From the NCBI RefSeq assembly GCF_029871245.1, contig NZ_SSON01000080.1:328347-392346 (forward strand): DNA of 64,000 bases, written 5' to 3'. Below the pieces are notes generated by a model. It saw only the letters and a list, made by a program, of their open reading frames with translations, searched no databases and was not told the origin of the DNA. Positions 1 through 10,496 of this stretch are shown in pieces. Within the stretch, counting starts at the first letter, position 1, and the number at the start of each line of letters is the position of its first letter. The DNA is from Pseudomonas sp. BN102 (GTDB taxonomy: Bacteria > Pseudomonadota > Gammaproteobacteria > Pseudomonadales > Pseudomonadaceae). The translations under genes and the position numbers were made by a program.

Positions 1-25
1 CGTAATGGCTGACGTGGACCGCTGA
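1..25 (+). CDS. nuoC: NuoCD (NADH dehydrogenase I subunit C/D), last codons only
   Basis: Only the final seven codons (VMADVDR) and the TGA stop are inside the window. A C-terminus ending in VDR immediately before nuoE fits the fused NuoCD subunit of Pseudomonas complex I, the peripheral-arm subunit lining the quinone pocket. The stop is one base away from the nuoE start, so the genes are tightly coupled. The call rests mainly on position. Confidence 0.8.
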
Positions 26-26
26 T

Positions 27-521
27 ATGAGCACCCTTATCCAGACCGACCGTTTCGCCCTCAGCGAAACCGAGCGCTCGGCCATCGAGCACGAAATGCA
101 TCACTACGAGGACCCGCGCGCGGCGTCCATCGAGGCCCTGAAGATCGTCCAGAAGGAACGCGGCTGGGTGCCTGACGGCGCCGCCGATGCCATCGGCGCG
201 ATCCTCGGCATCCCCGCCAGCGACGTCGAAGGCGTGGCCACCTTCTATAGCCAGATCTTCCGCCAGCCGGTTGGCCGCCACGTGATCCGTGTGTGCGACA
301 GCATGACCTGCTACGTCGGCGGCCATGAGTCCGTCGTCGCCGAAATGCAGAAGCAGCTCGGCATCGGCCTCGGCCAGACCACCACCGACAACCGCTTCAC
401 CCTGCTGCCGGTCTGCTGCCTGGGCAACTGCGACAAGGCGCCGGCCGTGATGATCGACGACGACACCTTCGGCGACGTCCAGCCTGACGGCGTTGCCCAG
501 CTGCTGGAGGCCTATCAATGA
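27..521 (+). CDS. nuoE: NADH-quinone oxidoreductase subunit E
   Basis: A 164-aa thioredoxin-fold [2Fe-2S] subunit of the NADH-oxidising module of complex I, acting at the cytoplasmic tip of the peripheral arm. The four cluster ligands are visible as C90 and C95 ([11 protein letters not shown]) and C131 and C135 ([10 protein letters not shown]), the spacing of the N1a cluster in NuoE. Length is normal for the family. The ATG lies one base after the nuoCD stop, and the 3' end overlaps nuoF by four bases (ATGA), implying translational coupling with the FMN subunit it partners. Confidence 0.97.
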   Translation: MSTLIQTDRFALSETERSAIEHEMHHYEDPRAASIEALKIVQKERGWVPDGAADAIGAILGIPASDVEGVATFYSQIFRQPVGRHVIRVCDSMTCYVGGHESVVAEMQKQLGIGLGQTTTDNRFTLLPVCCLGNCDKAPAVMIDDDTFGDVQPDGVAQLLEAYQ

Positions 522-1864
522 AGACCCTCACCTCCATCGGCCCGGCCAACCGCATCGCCCGCAGCGAAGAGACCCATCCGCTGACCTGGCGCCTGCGCGA
601 AGACGCGCAGCCGGTCTGGCTCGACGAGTACCAGCAGAAGAACGGCTATGCCGCCGCACGCAAGGCCCTGACTGAAATGGCCCAGGCCGAGATCGTGCAG
701 CAGGTCAAGGACTCCGGCCTCAAAGGCCGCGGCGGTGCAGGCTTCCCCACCGGTGTGAAGTGGGGCCTGATGCCGGCCGACGAATCCATGAACATCCGCT
801 ACCTGCTGTGCAACGCGGACGAAATGGAACCCAACACCTGGAAGGACCGCATGCTGATGGAACAGCTGCCCCACCTGCTCGTGGAAGGCATGCTGATCAG
901 CGCCCGCGCCCTCAAGGCCTATCGTGGTTACATCTTCCTGCGCGGCGAATATGTCGACGCGGCGAACATCCTCAACCGCGCCATCGAGGAAGCCAAGGCC
1001 GCCGGCCTGCTGGGCAAGAACATCCTCGGCAGCGGTTTCGACTTCGAGCTCTTCGTCCACACCGGCGCAGGCCGCTACATCTGTGGTGAAGAGACCGCAC
1101 TGATCAACTCCCTGGAAGGCCGCCGCGCCAACCCGCGCTCCAAGCCGCCCTTCCCCGCCGCCGTCGGCGTCTGGGGCAAGCCCACCTGCGTCAACAACGT
1201 CGAGACCCTGTGCAACGTGCCGGCGATCGTCGCCAACGGCGTGGACTGGTACAAGGCCCTCGCCCGCCCGGGCAGCGAAGACATGGGCACCAAGCTCATG
1301 GGCTTCTCTGGCAAGGTGAAGAACCCCGGCCTCTGGGAACTGCCCTTCGGCGTTCCGGCTCGCGAGCTGTTCGAGGACTACGCTGGTGGGATGCGTGATG
1401 GCTTCAAGCTGAAAGCCTGGCAGCCAGGCGGCGCTGGTACCGGCTTCCTGCTCCCGGAACACCTGGACGCGCCGATGTACGCCGCCGGCATCGCCAAGGT
1501 GGGCACCCGTATGGGTACCGGCCTCGCACTGGCCGTGGACGACAGCATCAACATGGTCTCCCTGCTGCGCAACATGGAAGAGTTCTTCGCCCGTGAGTCC
1601 TGCGGCTGGTGCACGCCCTGCCGCGACGGCCTGCCCTGGAGCGTGAAGCTCCTGCGCGCCCTGGAGCGCGGCGAAGGCCAGGCGGGTGACCTGGAGACCC
1701 TGGAGCAGCTCGTCAGCTTCCTCGGCCCGGGCAAGACCTTCTGCGCCCACGCACCGGGCGCCGTCGAGCCGCTGGGCAGTGCGATGAAGTATTTCCGTCC
1801 GGAGTTCGAAGCAGGCATCGCCCGCGAGATCCCGGCAGCGCGACCGATCCCCGTCGGCGCCTAA
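518..1864 (+). CDS. nuoF: NADH-quinone oxidoreductase subunit F (NADH/FMN/4Fe-4S)
   Basis: The 448-aa subunit that binds NADH and FMN and passes electrons through the N3 [4Fe-4S] cluster into complex I. The glycine-rich nucleotide motif [13 protein letters not shown] is at residues 70-82. The cluster ligands are C362, C365 and C368 ([12 protein letters not shown]) plus C409 (KTFCAHAPG). Length is normal. It overlaps nuoE by four bases. Unlike most junctions in this operon, it is followed by a gap of 150 bp before nuoG, which contains an inverted repeat. Confidence 0.97.
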   Translation: MKTLTSIGPANRIARSEETHPLTWRLREDAQPVWLDEYQQKNGYAAARKALTEMAQAEIVQQVKDSGLKGRGGAGFPTGVKWGLMPADESMNIRYLLCNADEMEPNTWKDRMLMEQLPHLLVEGMLISARALKAYRGYIFLRGEYVDAANILNRAIEEAKAAGLLGKNILGSGFDFELFVHTGAGRYICGEETALINSLEGRRANPRSKPPFPAAVGVWGKPTCVNNVETLCNVPAIVANGVDWYKALARPGSEDMGTKLMGFSGKVKNPGLWELPFGVPARELFEDYAGGMRDGFKLKAWQPGGAGTGFLLPEHLDAPMYAAGIAKVGTRMGTGLALAVDDSINMVSLLRNMEEFFARESCGWCTPCRDGLPWSVKLLRALERGEGQAGDLETLEQLVSFLGPGKTFCAHAPGAVEPLGSAMKYFRPEFEAGIAREIPAARPIPVGA

Positions 1865-1916
1865 GAGCGTGTTCACGATCCCGCGAGCCGACGCGCAGCA
1901 GATCGTGAACAGGCTC
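1865..1916. repeat. Inverted repeat in the nuoF-nuoG gap
   Basis: The two 16-base arms (1865-1880, GAGCGTGTTCACGATC, and 1901-1916) are reverse complements except for one mismatch. They enclose a GC-rich 20-base loop and start directly after the nuoF stop codon. The rest of the gap (1917-2014) shows no gene. The structure looks like a REP-type or MITE-like element, or an intra-operonic RNA hairpin; there is no U-run, so it is unlikely to be a simple terminator. Confidence 0.7.
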
Positions 1917-2014
1917 CAAGAAGAATTCGCGCAGCGGCGGCCGTAACCCGGCCCCGCGCGCATGCTGATTCCATTAGCCAAAGCCCGGTCACACGGGCAG
2001 ATGAAGACTGAACC

Positions 2015-4723
2015 ATGGCCACTATCCACGTAGACGGCAAGACGCTCGAAGTCGATGGTGCAGACAACCTCCTGCAGGCCTGTCTGTCCCTCGGACTCGA
2101 CATCCCCTACTTCTGCTGGCACCCGGCGCTCGGAAGCGTCGGCGCCTGCCGCCAGTGCGCGGTGAAGCAGTACACCGACGAGAACGACAAACGCGGTCGC
2201 CTCGTCATGTCCTGCATGACCCCCGCCACCGACAACACCTGGATTTCCATTGACGACGAAGAGGCCAAGCAGTTCCGCGCCAGCGTCGTCGAATGGCTGA
2301 TGACCAACCACCCGCACGACTGCCCGGTGTGCGAGGAAGGCGGTCACTGCCACCTGCAGGACATGACGGTGATGACCGGCCACAACGCCCGTCGCTACCG
2401 CTTTACCAAGCGTACCCACCAGAACCAGCAGCTCGGTCCGTTCATTTCCCATGAGATGAACCGCTGCATCGCCTGCTACCGCTGCGTGCGCTACTACAAG
2501 GACTACGCCGGCGGCACCGACCTCGGCGTCTACGGCGCCCACGACAACGTCTACTTCGGCCGCGTCGAAGACGGCACCCTGGAGAGCGAATTCTCCGGCA
2601 ACCTGGTCGAGGTCTGCCCGACCGGCGTGTTCACCGACAAGACCCACTCCGAGCGCTACAACCGCAAGTGGGACATGCAGTTCGCCCCCAGCATCTGCCA
2701 CGGCTGCTCCAGCGGCTGCAACATCAGCCCCGGTGAGCGCTATGGCGAGATCCGCCGCATCGAGAACCGTTTCAACGGCTCGGTGAACCAGTACTTCCTC
2801 TGCGACCGCGGCCGCTTCGGCTACGGCTACGTCAACCGCGAAGACCGCCCGCGCCAGCCGCTGCTGGGCAACCAGAAGCTGAGCCTGGACAGCGCCCTGG
2901 ACAAGGCCGCCGAACTGCTGAAAGGCAAACGCGTGATCGGCATCGGCTCGCCGCGCGCCAGCCTGGAAGGCAACTTCGCCCTGCGGGAGCTAGTCGGCGC
3001 CGAGAACTACTACTCCGGCATCGCCGCCAGCGAACTGGCCAATCTGCGCCTGATCCGCGACATCCTGCAGAACGGCCCGCTGCCGGTGCCGACCCTGCGC
3101 GACGTCGAGAAGCACGACGCGATCTTCGTCCTCGGCGAAGACCTGACCCAGACCGCCGCCCGCATGGCCCTCGCCCTGCGCCAGGCCGTCAAGGGCAAGG
3201 CCACCGACATCGCCGCCTCGATGAAGATCCAGGATTGGCACATGGCCGCCGTGCAGAACGTCGCCCAGGACGCTCTGAACCCGCTGTTCATCGCCAGCGT
3301 CACCGCCACCCGCCTGGATGACGTTGCCGCCGAAAGCGTCCACGCCGCCCCGGCCGACCTCGCCCGCATCGGCTTCGCCGTAGCCCACGCCATCGACCCG
3401 AGCGCCCCTGCCGTCGAGGGCCTGGACAGCGAAGCGGCCGAACTGGTCAAGCGCATCGCCGATGCGCTGTTGGCCGCCAAGCGCCCGCTGGTCGTCTCCG
3501 GCGCATCCCTGGGCGAGAAGGCCCTGATCGAAGCCGCCGCCAACATCGCCAGCGCCCTGAAGAACCGTGAGAAGAACGGTTCCCTCAGCCTGGTGGTGCC
3601 GGAATCCAACAGCCTGGGCCTGGCCCTGTTCGGTGGCGAGTCCGTCGACGCAGCACTGGAGGCCCTGACCTCCGGCAAGGCCGACGCCGTGGTCATCCTC
3701 GAGAACGACCTGTACCGCCGCGCCGACGCCGCCAAGGTGGACGCCGCCCTGGCCGCCGCCAAGGTCGTCATCGTTGCCGACCACCAGCAGACCGCCACCC
3801 TCGAGCGCGCCCACCTGGCGCTGCCGGCCGCCAGCTTCGCCGAAGGCGACGGCACCCTGGTCAGCCTGGAAGGCCGCGCCCAGCGCTTCTTCCAGGTCTT
3901 CGACCCGAGCTACTACGACGACAGCATCCTGGTCCGCGAAGGCTGGCGCTGGCTGCACGCGCTGCACAGCACCCTGCAGGACAAGGCCGTGGACTGGACC
4001 CAGCTGGACCAGGTCACCGCCGCCTGCGCCGAAAGCAGCCCGCAGCTCGCCGCCATCCGCGATGCCGCGCCGAGCGCCTCGTTCCGCATCAAGGGCATGA
4101 AGCTCGCCCGCGAACCGCACCGTTACAGCGGCCGCACCGCCATGCGCGCCGATATCAGCGTGCACGAGCCGCGCCAGCCGCAGGACAAGGACTCTCCCTT
4201 CGCCTTCTCCATGGAAGGCTATGCCGGCAGCGTCGAGCCTCGTCAGCAGATCCCCTTCGCCTGGTCCCCGGGCTGGAACTCGCCGCAGGCCTGGAACAAG
4301 TTCCAGGACGAAGTCGGCGGCCACCTGCGCGCCGGCGACCCGGGCGTGCGCCTGATCGAGGCCGAGGGCAAGGTACTGCCCTGGTTCGCCGTCAACGCCG
4401 CCTTCAATCCGGCCCAGGGCACCTGGCAGGCGGTGCCTCTGTACCACCTGTTCGGCAGCGAGGAGAACAGCTCCCGCGCCGCGCCGGTGCAGGAACGCAT
4501 CCCGCAATCCTACGTGGCCATGGCCAAGGACGAAGCCGACCGCCTCGGCGTCAATGACGGCGCCCTGCTCGCCCTGACAGTAGGCGGCCAGACCCTGCGT
4601 CTGCCGCTGGCCGTCAAGGAAGAAATGGGCATCGGCCTGGTCGGCCTGCCCGTCGGTCTGCCGGGCATCCCGGCCGCCTTCGTCGGCGCCGTCGTCACCG
4701 CCGTACAGGAGTCCGCGCAATGA
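2015..4723 (+). CDS. nuoG: NADH-quinone oxidoreductase subunit G
   Basis: The 902-aa iron-sulfur subunit carrying most clusters of the electron wire. The N-terminal [2Fe-2S] ligands are C34, C45, C48 and C67. The His-ligated N5 cluster is H99, C103, C106, C112. The N6b-type set is C151, C154, C157 and C201. The extra N7 set, present only in some bacteria, is complete (C228, C231, C235, C263). The rest is a molybdopterin-oxidoreductase-like domain without cofactor function. The start is the ATG at 2015; no strong Shine-Dalgarno is visible. It overlaps nuoH by four bases. Confidence 0.96.
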   Translation: MATIHVDGKTLEVDGADNLLQACLSLGLDIPYFCWHPALGSVGACRQCAVKQYTDENDKRGRLVMSCMTPATDNTWISIDDEEAKQFRASVVEWLMTNHPHDCPVCEEGGHCHLQDMTVMTGHNARRYRFTKRTHQNQQLGPFISHEMNRCIACYRCVRYYKDYAGGTDLGVYGAHDNVYFGRVEDGTLESEFSGNLVEVCPTGVFTDKTHSERYNRKWDMQFAPSICHGCSSGCNISPGERYGEIRRIENRFNGSVNQYFLCDRGRFGYGYVNREDRPRQPLLGNQKLSLDSALDKAAELLKGKRVIGIGSPRASLEGNFALRELVGAENYYSGIAASELANLRLIRDILQNGPLPVPTLRDVEKHDAIFVLGEDLTQTAARMALALRQAVKGKATDIAASMKIQDWHMAAVQNVAQDALNPLFIASVTATRLDDVAAESVHAAPADLARIGFAVAHAIDPSAPAVEGLDSEAAELVKRIADALLAAKRPLVVSGASLGEKALIEAAANIASALKNREKNGSLSLVVPESNSLGLALFGGESVDAALEALTSGKADAVVILENDLYRRADAAKVDAALAAAKVVIVADHQQTATLERAHLALPAASFAEGDGTLVSLEGRAQRFFQVFDPSYYDDSILVREGWRWLHALHSTLQDKAVDWTQLDQVTAACAESSPQLAAIRDAAPSASFRIKGMKLAREPHRYSGRTAMRADISVHEPRQPQDKDSPFAFSMEGYAGSVEPRQQIPFAWSPGWNSPQAWNKFQDEVGGHLRAGDPGVRLIEAEGKVLPWFAVNAAFNPAQGTWQAVPLYHLFGSEENSSRAAPVQERIPQSYVAMAKDEADRLGVNDGALLALTVGGQTLRLPLAVKEEMGIGLVGLPVGLPGIPAAFVGAVVTAVQESAQ

Positions 4724-5709
4724 GCTGGCTGACGCCCGAACTGATCGACATCGTCATCGCCGTCATCAAGGCCATCGTCATCCTGCTGGCCGTGGTGGTC
4801 AGCGGCGCGCTGCTGTCCTGGGTGGAACGCCGCCTGCTGGGCCTCTGGCAGGACCGTTACGGTCCCAACCGGGTCGGCCCCTTTGGCGCCTTCCAGCTGG
4901 GCGCGGACATGATCAAGATGTTCTTCAAGGAAGACTGGACCCCGCCGTTCGCCGACAAGCTGATCTTCACCCTGGCGCCCATCATCGCCATGAGTGCCCT
5001 GCTGGTCGCCTTCGCCGTAATCCCGGTCACCCCCACCTGGGGCGTGGCCGACCTGAACATCGGCATCCTGTTCTTCTTCGCCATGGCCGGCATCGCGGTG
5101 TACGCGGTGCTCTTCGCCGGCTGGTCGAGCAACAACAAGTTCGCCCTGCTGGGCAGCCTGCGCGCCTCGGCCCAGACCATCTCCTACGAGGTGTTCCTGG
5201 CCCTGTCGCTGATGGGCATCGTGGCCCAGGTCGGTTCCTTCAACATGCGCGACATCGTTGAATACCAGGCCCAGCACCTGTGGTTCATCATTCCGCAGTT
5301 CTTCGGCTTCTGTACCTTCATCATCGCTGGCGTCGCCGTGACCCACCGTCACCCGTTCGACCAGCCGGAAGCGGAACAGGAACTGGCCGACGGTTACCAC
5401 ATCGAATACGCCGGCATGAAATGGGGCATGTTCTTCGTGGGCGAGTACATCGGCATCGTGCTGATCTCCGCCCTGCTGGTGACCCTGTTCTTCGGTGGCT
5501 GGCATGGCCCGTTCGGCATCCTGCCGCAGATCCCCTTCATCTGGTTCGCGCTCAAGACCGCCTTCTTCATCATGCTGTTCATCCTGCTGCGCGCCTCCAT
5601 CCCGCGCCCGCGCTATGACCAGGTGATGGCCTTCAGCTGGAAGGTGTGCCTGCCGCTGACCCTGATCAACCTGCTGGTGACCGGCGCGCTCGTGCTGGCG
5701 GCCCAGTAA
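4720..5709 (+). CDS. nuoH: NADH-quinone oxidoreductase subunit H
   Basis: A 329-aa polytopic inner-membrane subunit that joins the peripheral arm to the membrane arm and forms much of the quinone chamber. About eight hydrophobic helices are visible. Family-typical loops are present, such as [19 protein letters not shown] near residues 31-49 and [18 protein letters not shown] around residues 214-231, whose acidic residues line the quinone site. It overlaps nuoG by four bases and is followed by nuoI after an 11-bp gap. Confidence 0.97.
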   Translation: MSWLTPELIDIVIAVIKAIVILLAVVVSGALLSWVERRLLGLWQDRYGPNRVGPFGAFQLGADMIKMFFKEDWTPPFADKLIFTLAPIIAMSALLVAFAVIPVTPTWGVADLNIGILFFFAMAGIAVYAVLFAGWSSNNKFALLGSLRASAQTISYEVFLALSLMGIVAQVGSFNMRDIVEYQAQHLWFIIPQFFGFCTFIIAGVAVTHRHPFDQPEAEQELADGYHIEYAGMKWGMFFVGEYIGIVLISALLVTLFFGGWHGPFGILPQIPFIWFALKTAFFIMLFILLRASIPRPRYDQVMAFSWKVCLPLTLINLLVTGALVLAAQ

Positions 5710-5720
5710 GGAGAAACACC

Positions 5721-6269
5721 ATGATCAAAGAAATCATCCACGTCGTGCATGGCACCTTCACCCAGCTGCGAAGCCTGGTGATGATCTTCGGCCATGCCTT
5801 CCGCAAGCGTGACACCCTGCAATACCCGGAAGAGCCCGTGTACCTGCCGCCGCGCTACCGCGGCCGCATCGTCCTCACCCGCGATCCCGATGGCGAGGAA
5901 CGCTGCGTAGCGTGCAACCTCTGCGCGGTGGCCTGCCCGGTCGGCTGCATCTCCCTGCAGAAGGCCGAGACCGAAGACGGTCGCTGGTACCCCGAGTTCT
6001 TCCGCATCAATTTCTCCCGCTGCATCTTCTGTGGCCTGTGCGAAGAAGCCTGCCCCACCACCGCAATCCAGTTGACCCCGGATTTCGAGATGGGTGAGTT
6101 CAAGCGCCAGGACCTGGTGTACGAGAAGGAAGACCTGCTGATCTCCGGTCCCGGCAAGAACCCGGACTACAACTTCTATCGCGTGGCGGGTATGGCCATT
6201 GCCGGCAAGCCGAAAGGCGCCGCGCAGAACGAGGCCGAGCCGATCAACGTGAAGAGCCTGCTGCCCTAA
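5721..6269 (+). CDS. nuoI: NADH-quinone oxidoreductase subunit I
   Basis: A 182-aa ferredoxin-like subunit with two [4Fe-4S] clusters (N6a and N6b) that hand electrons on toward N2 and quinone. Two classical motifs are present: [12 protein letters not shown] and [12 protein letters not shown]. The start was set at the ATG at 5721 because AAGGAG precedes it at a good distance and the protein then begins [11 protein letters not shown], as usual for NuoI. A longer in-frame opening runs back into nuoH but is not needed. Confidence 0.97.
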   Translation: MIKEIIHVVHGTFTQLRSLVMIFGHAFRKRDTLQYPEEPVYLPPRYRGRIVLTRDPDGEERCVACNLCAVACPVGCISLQKAETEDGRWYPEFFRINFSRCIFCGLCEEACPTTAIQLTPDFEMGEFKRQDLVYEKEDLLISGPGKNPDYNFYRVAGMAIAGKPKGAAQNEAEPINVKSLLP

Positions 6270-6279
6270 GGAGACGTGC

Positions 6280-6780
6280 GTGGAATTCGCCTTCTATTTC
6301 GCCGCCGCCGTGGCGGTGGCCTCCACCCTGCTGGTGGTGACCAACACCAACCCGGTGCATGCCCTGCTCAACCTCATCGTCTCGCTGCTAGCAGTGTCGA
6401 TGTGCTTCTTCACCCTCGGCGCGCCCTTCGCCGGCGCGCTGGAGATCATCGTCTACGCCGGCGCCATCATGGTGCTGTTCGTCTTCGTGGTGATGATGCT
6501 GAACCTTGGCCCGGCCATTGCCGAGCAGGAGAAGAAGTGGCTCAAGCCCGGCATCTGGACCGGCCCTGCCCTGCTCTCCGCCGCCCTGCTGGCCGAACTG
6601 CTGTATGTGCTGTTCGGCAACGCCAGCGGTGCCACCATCGGCCACACGACAGTGGACTCCAAGACGGTCGGCATCGCCCTCTTCGGCCCCTATCTGCTGG
6701 CCGTGGAACTGGCCTCCATGCTGCTGCTGGCAGCCCTGGTCGCCGCCTTCCACCTCGGCCGCCACGAAGCAAAGGAGTAA
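6280..6780 (+). CDS. nuoJ: NADH-quinone oxidoreductase subunit J
   Basis: A 166-aa membrane subunit of complex I with five hydrophobic helices. The [20 protein letters not shown] stretch near residues 51-70 corresponds to helix 3, whose pi-bulge is important for coupling. It starts with GTG at 6280 behind TAAGGAG, which also contains the nuoI stop. The end is four bases from nuoK. Confidence 0.96.
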   Translation: MEFAFYFAAAVAVASTLLVVTNTNPVHALLNLIVSLLAVSMCFFTLGAPFAGALEIIVYAGAIMVLFVFVVMMLNLGPAIAEQEKKWLKPGIWTGPALLSAALLAELLYVLFGNASGATIGHTTVDSKTVGIALFGPYLLAVELASMLLLAALVAAFHLGRHEAKE

Positions 6781-6784
6781 CGCC

Positions 6785-7093
6785 ATGACTGGAATCCCAC
6801 TGGAACACGGCCTGGCGCTCTCCGGCGTGCTGTTCTGCATGGGCCTGATCGGCCTGATGGTACGGCGCAACATCCTCTTCGTGCTGATGAGCCTGGAAGT
6901 CATGATGAACGCCGCCGCCCTGGCCTTCGTGGTCGCCGGCGCCCGCTGGGCCCAGCCTGACGGCCAGATCATGTTCATTCTGGTGATCAGCCTCGCAGCC
7001 GCCGAGGCCAGTATCGGCCTGGCGATCCTGCTACAGCTGTACCGCCGCTTCCATACCCTCGATATCGACGCTGCCAGCGAGATGCGCGGATGA
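6785..7093 (+). CDS. nuoK: NADH-quinone oxidoreductase subunit K
   Basis: A 102-aa membrane subunit of the antiporter-like membrane arm, with three helices. Two buried glutamates expected in NuoK are visible, in [10 protein letters not shown] and [10 protein letters not shown]. The start is the ATG at 6785, preceded by AAGGAG inside the end of nuoJ. The 3' end overlaps nuoL by four bases. An upstream in-frame opening would give a much longer protein unlike the family and was not used. Confidence 0.96.
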   Translation: MTGIPLEHGLALSGVLFCMGLIGLMVRRNILFVLMSLEVMMNAAALAFVVAGARWAQPDGQIMFILVISLAAAEASIGLAILLQLYRRFHTLDIDAASEMRG

Positions 7094-8937
7094 ACCTTCT
7101 ATTCCTCACTTGCCTGTTCCCACTGCTTGGCTGGTTCATCCTGGCCTTCTCCCGCGGGCGCCTCTCCGAACGCACCTCCGCTGTCATCGGTGTGGGCTCG
7201 GTGGGCCTCTCTGCCCTGATCGCTGCCTGGATCATCTTGCAGTTCAACGTCAATCCGCCCGCCGGCGGCGTCTACACCCAGACGCTCTGGCAGTGGATGA
7301 GCGTGGCGGGCTTCGCCCCCAGCTTCACCCTCTACCTGGACGGTCTATCCCTGACCATGCTCGGCGTGGTCACCGGCGTCGGCTTCCTGATCCACCTGTT
7401 CGCCTCCTGGTACATGAGCGGCGTCGAGGGCTACTCGCGCTTCTTCGCCTACACCAACCTGTTCATCGCCAGCATGCTGTTCCTGGTGCTGGGCGATAAC
7501 CTGCTGTTCCTCTACTTCGGTTGGGAAGGCGTGGGCCTGTGCTCCTACCTGCTGATCGGCCACTACTTCCAGCACACGCCCAATGGCAACGCGGCGTTGA
7601 AGGCCTTCATCGTCACCCGGGTCGGCGACGTGTTCATGGCCATCGGCCTGTTCATCCTGTTCTTCCACCTCGGCACCCTGAACATCCAGGAGCTGATGAA
7701 GCTGGCCCCCGAGAAGTATGTGGCCGGTGACGCCTGGCTCTGGGTCGCCACCCTGATGCTGCTCGGTGGCGCCGTGGGCAAGTCCGCCCAGCTGCCGCTG
7801 CAGACCTGGCTGGCGGACGCCATGGCCGGCCCGACCCCGGTCTCCGCGCTGATCCACGCCGCTACCATGGTGACCGCCGGCGTCTACCTGATCGCCCGTA
7901 CCAACGGCCTGTTCCTGCTGACCCCGGAGATCCATGAACTGGTCGGCATCGTCGGCGGCGTGACCCTGGTCCTGGCCGGCTTCGCCGCCCTGGTGCAGAC
8001 CGACATCAAGCGCATCCTCGCCTATTCCACCATGAGCCAGATCGGCTACATGTTCCTCGCCCTGGGCGTTGGTGCATGGGACGCGGCGATCTTCCACCTG
8101 ATGACCCACGCCTTCTTCAAGGCTCTGCTGTTCCTCGCCTCCGGTGCGGTGATCAACGCCCTGCACCACGAGCAGAACATCTTCAAGATGGGCGGTCTGT
8201 GGAAGAAGCTGCCGTTGCCTTACGCCTGCTTCCTGGTGGGTGGTGCGGCCTTGGCGGCCCTGCCGCTGGTCACCGCGGGCTTCTACTCCAAGGACGAGAT
8301 CCTCTGGGAAGCCTTCGCCAGTGGCCATTCCGCCCTGCTCTACGCGGGCCTGGCCGGCGCCTTCCTGACCTCGATCTACACCTTCCGCCTGATCTTCATC
8401 GTCTTCCATGGCGAGGCCAATACCGAGGCCCACGCCGGCCACGGCATCGCCCACAGCCTGCCGCTGGTAGTGCTGCTGGTGCTTTCCACCTTCGTCGGCG
8501 CGCTGATCACCCCGCCGCTGGCCGGTGTGCTGCCGGAAAGCATCGGCCATGCCGGTGGCGAGGCCAAGCACAGCCTGGAAATCGCCTCGGGCGCCATCGC
8601 CCTTGCAGGCATCCTGCTGGCCGCCATGCTCTTCCTCGGCAAGCGCCGCTTCGTCAGCGCCGTCGCCCAGAGCGCCCCGGGCCGCTTCCTCGGTGCCTGG
8701 TGGTTCGCGGCCTGGGGCTTCGACTGGCTCTACGATCTGCTGTTCGTCAAACCCTACCTGCTGGTCTGCCGCCTGCTCCGCCGCGATCCCATCGACGGCA
8801 GCATCGGCCTGATCCCGCGCGTGGTAAGGGGTGGCAACAGCGCGCTCAGCCGCAGCCAGACCGGCCAGTTGCGCTGGTACGCCGTATCCATAGTCGGCGG
8901 GGCCGTGCTCGTGCTCGGCGCCGTGTTGCTGACCTGA
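7090..8937 (+). CDS. nuoL: NADH-quinone oxidoreductase subunit L
   Basis: The 615-aa distal proton-pumping, Mrp-antiporter-like subunit of complex I. About 14-16 membrane helices are visible, with the conserved glutamate in [16 protein letters not shown], lysines in the core ([20 protein letters not shown]) and the [19 protein letters not shown] loop. The C-terminal region carries the lateral helix and last transmembrane segment. Length is normal. It overlaps nuoK by four bases and is separated from nuoM by 25 bp containing TAAGGAA. Confidence 0.97.
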   Translation: MNLLFLTCLFPLLGWFILAFSRGRLSERTSAVIGVGSVGLSALIAAWIILQFNVNPPAGGVYTQTLWQWMSVAGFAPSFTLYLDGLSLTMLGVVTGVGFLIHLFASWYMSGVEGYSRFFAYTNLFIASMLFLVLGDNLLFLYFGWEGVGLCSYLLIGHYFQHTPNGNAALKAFIVTRVGDVFMAIGLFILFFHLGTLNIQELMKLAPEKYVAGDAWLWVATLMLLGGAVGKSAQLPLQTWLADAMAGPTPVSALIHAATMVTAGVYLIARTNGLFLLTPEIHELVGIVGGVTLVLAGFAALVQTDIKRILAYSTMSQIGYMFLALGVGAWDAAIFHLMTHAFFKALLFLASGAVINALHHEQNIFKMGGLWKKLPLPYACFLVGGAALAALPLVTAGFYSKDEILWEAFASGHSALLYAGLAGAFLTSIYTFRLIFIVFHGEANTEAHAGHGIAHSLPLVVLLVLSTFVGALITPPLAGVLPESIGHAGGEAKHSLEIASGAIALAGILLAAMLFLGKRRFVSAVAQSAPGRFLGAWWFAAWGFDWLYDLLFVKPYLLVCRLLRRDPIDGSIGLIPRVVRGGNSALSRSQTGQLRWYAVSIVGGAVLVLGAVLLT

Positions 8938-8962
8938 ATCTACTTAAGGAATTGAGCCCGTC

Positions 8963-10489
8963 ATGATTCTGCCCTGGCTAATCCTGATTCCCTTCATCGG
9001 CGGCCTGCTCTGCTGGCAAGGTGAGCGCTTCGGCACCACCCTGCCCCGCTGGATCGCCCTGCTGACCATGACCCTGCTGTTCGTCCTCGGCCTCTGGCTG
9101 TGGGCGACCGGCGACTTCACCCTGGCCCCTGCCCCCGGTTCCGATCCGGTGTGGGCAGAAGAGTTCAAGGTGCAGTGGATCGAGCGTTTCGGCATCACCA
9201 TCCACCTGGCCCTGGACGGCATCTCCATCCTGATGATCGTCCTCACCGGCCTGCTCGGCGTGCTGTCCGTGCTTTGCTCCTGGCGCGAGATCCAGAACCG
9301 CGTCGGCTTCTTCCACCTCAACCTGATGTGGATCCTCGGCGGCGTGGTCGGCGTGTTCCTCGCCATCGACCTGTTCCTGTTCTTCTTCTTCTGGGAAATG
9401 ATGCTGGTGCCGATGTACTTCCTCATCGCGCTCTGGGGTCATAGTGGCAGCAAGGGCAAGTCACGCATCAACGCCGCCACCAAGTTCTTCATCTACACCC
9501 AGTTCAGCGGCCTGATCATGCTGGTGGCCATCCTCGGCCTGGTGCTGGTGAACTACAGCAACACCGGCGTGCTCACCTTCAACTACGCCGACCTGCTGAA
9601 GGCCGAACTGGCGCCCGGTACCGAGTACCTGCTGATGCTCGGCTTCTTCGCCGCGTTCGCGGTGAAGTTCCCGGTAGTGCCGGTGCACTCCTGGCTGCCC
9701 GACGCCCACGCCCAGGCCCCGACCGCGGGCTCCGTGGACCTCGCCGGCATCCTGCTGAAGACCGCCGCCTACGGCATGATCCGCTTCGCGCTGCCGCTGT
9801 TCCCCAACGCCTCGGCCGAGTTCGCGCCGATTGCCCAGTGGCTCGGCGTATTCGCCATCGTCTACGGCGCCCTGCTGTCCTTCGCCCAGACCGACATCAA
9901 GCGCCTGGTGGCCTACTCCAGCGTGTCGCACATGGGCTTCGTGCTGATCGCCATCTACTCCGGCAGCCAGATCGCCCTGCAGGGTGCCATCGTGCAGATG
10001 ATCGCCCATGGCCTCTCCGCCGCCGCACTCTTTATCCTGTGTGGCCAGCTGTACGAGCGCCTGCACACCCGTGACATGCGCGAAATGGGTGGCATCTGGG
10101 CACGCATGCCCTACCTGCCCGGCGTCAGCCTGTTCTTCGCCGCCGCTGCCCTGGGCCTGCCGGGTACCGGCAACTTCGTCGGCGAGTTCCTGATCCTGAT
10201 CGGCGCGTTCCAGCAAGTGCCGTGGATCGCCGTGCTGGCCTCCACCGGCTTGGTGTTCGGCTCGGTCTACTCGCTGATCATGATCCACCGCGCCTACTTC
10301 GGCCCGGCGAAGAACGAAAACACCTACGAAGGCCTTCGCTACCGCGAACTGGTCATGGTCCTGGGTCTCGCCGGCCTGCTGGTCCTGCTCGGCATCTACC
10401 CGCAACCGGTGCTGGATACCTCTGCTGCGACCATGCATGGCGTGCACCAGTGGCTGGACTCCGCCGTCAATCAACTCGTCGCCCGGTAA
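8963..10489 (+). CDS. nuoM: NADH-quinone oxidoreductase subunit M
   Basis: A 508-aa antiporter-like proton-pumping subunit. The FFFFWEMMLVPMYFLI segment carries the conserved glutamate of helix 5. The AVKFPVVPVHSWLPDAHAQA segment carries the helix 7 lysine, and QTDIKRLVAYSSVSHMG is the usual helix 8/9 region. Length and topology are normal. It lies between nuoL and nuoN with short gaps (25 bp and 7 bp). Confidence 0.97.
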   Translation: MILPWLILIPFIGGLLCWQGERFGTTLPRWIALLTMTLLFVLGLWLWATGDFTLAPAPGSDPVWAEEFKVQWIERFGITIHLALDGISILMIVLTGLLGVLSVLCSWREIQNRVGFFHLNLMWILGGVVGVFLAIDLFLFFFFWEMMLVPMYFLIALWGHSGSKGKSRINAATKFFIYTQFSGLIMLVAILGLVLVNYSNTGVLTFNYADLLKAELAPGTEYLLMLGFFAAFAVKFPVVPVHSWLPDAHAQAPTAGSVDLAGILLKTAAYGMIRFALPLFPNASAEFAPIAQWLGVFAIVYGALLSFAQTDIKRLVAYSSVSHMGFVLIAIYSGSQIALQGAIVQMIAHGLSAAALFILCGQLYERLHTRDMREMGGIWARMPYLPGVSLFFAAAALGLPGTGNFVGEFLILIGAFQQVPWIAVLASTGLVFGSVYSLIMIHRAYFGPAKNENTYEGLRYRELVMVLGLAGLLVLLGIYPQPVLDTSAATMHGVHQWLDSAVNQLVAR

Positions 10490-10496
10490 GTAGGTT

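Noticed and set aside
515..4720. Very long open frames antisense to nuoF and nuoG (hundreds of codons)
   Set aside because: High-GC genes with G/C third positions leave the antisense frame nearly free of stops; the sequences are Gly/Ala/Val/His-rich, show no domain, and the sense genes are certain.
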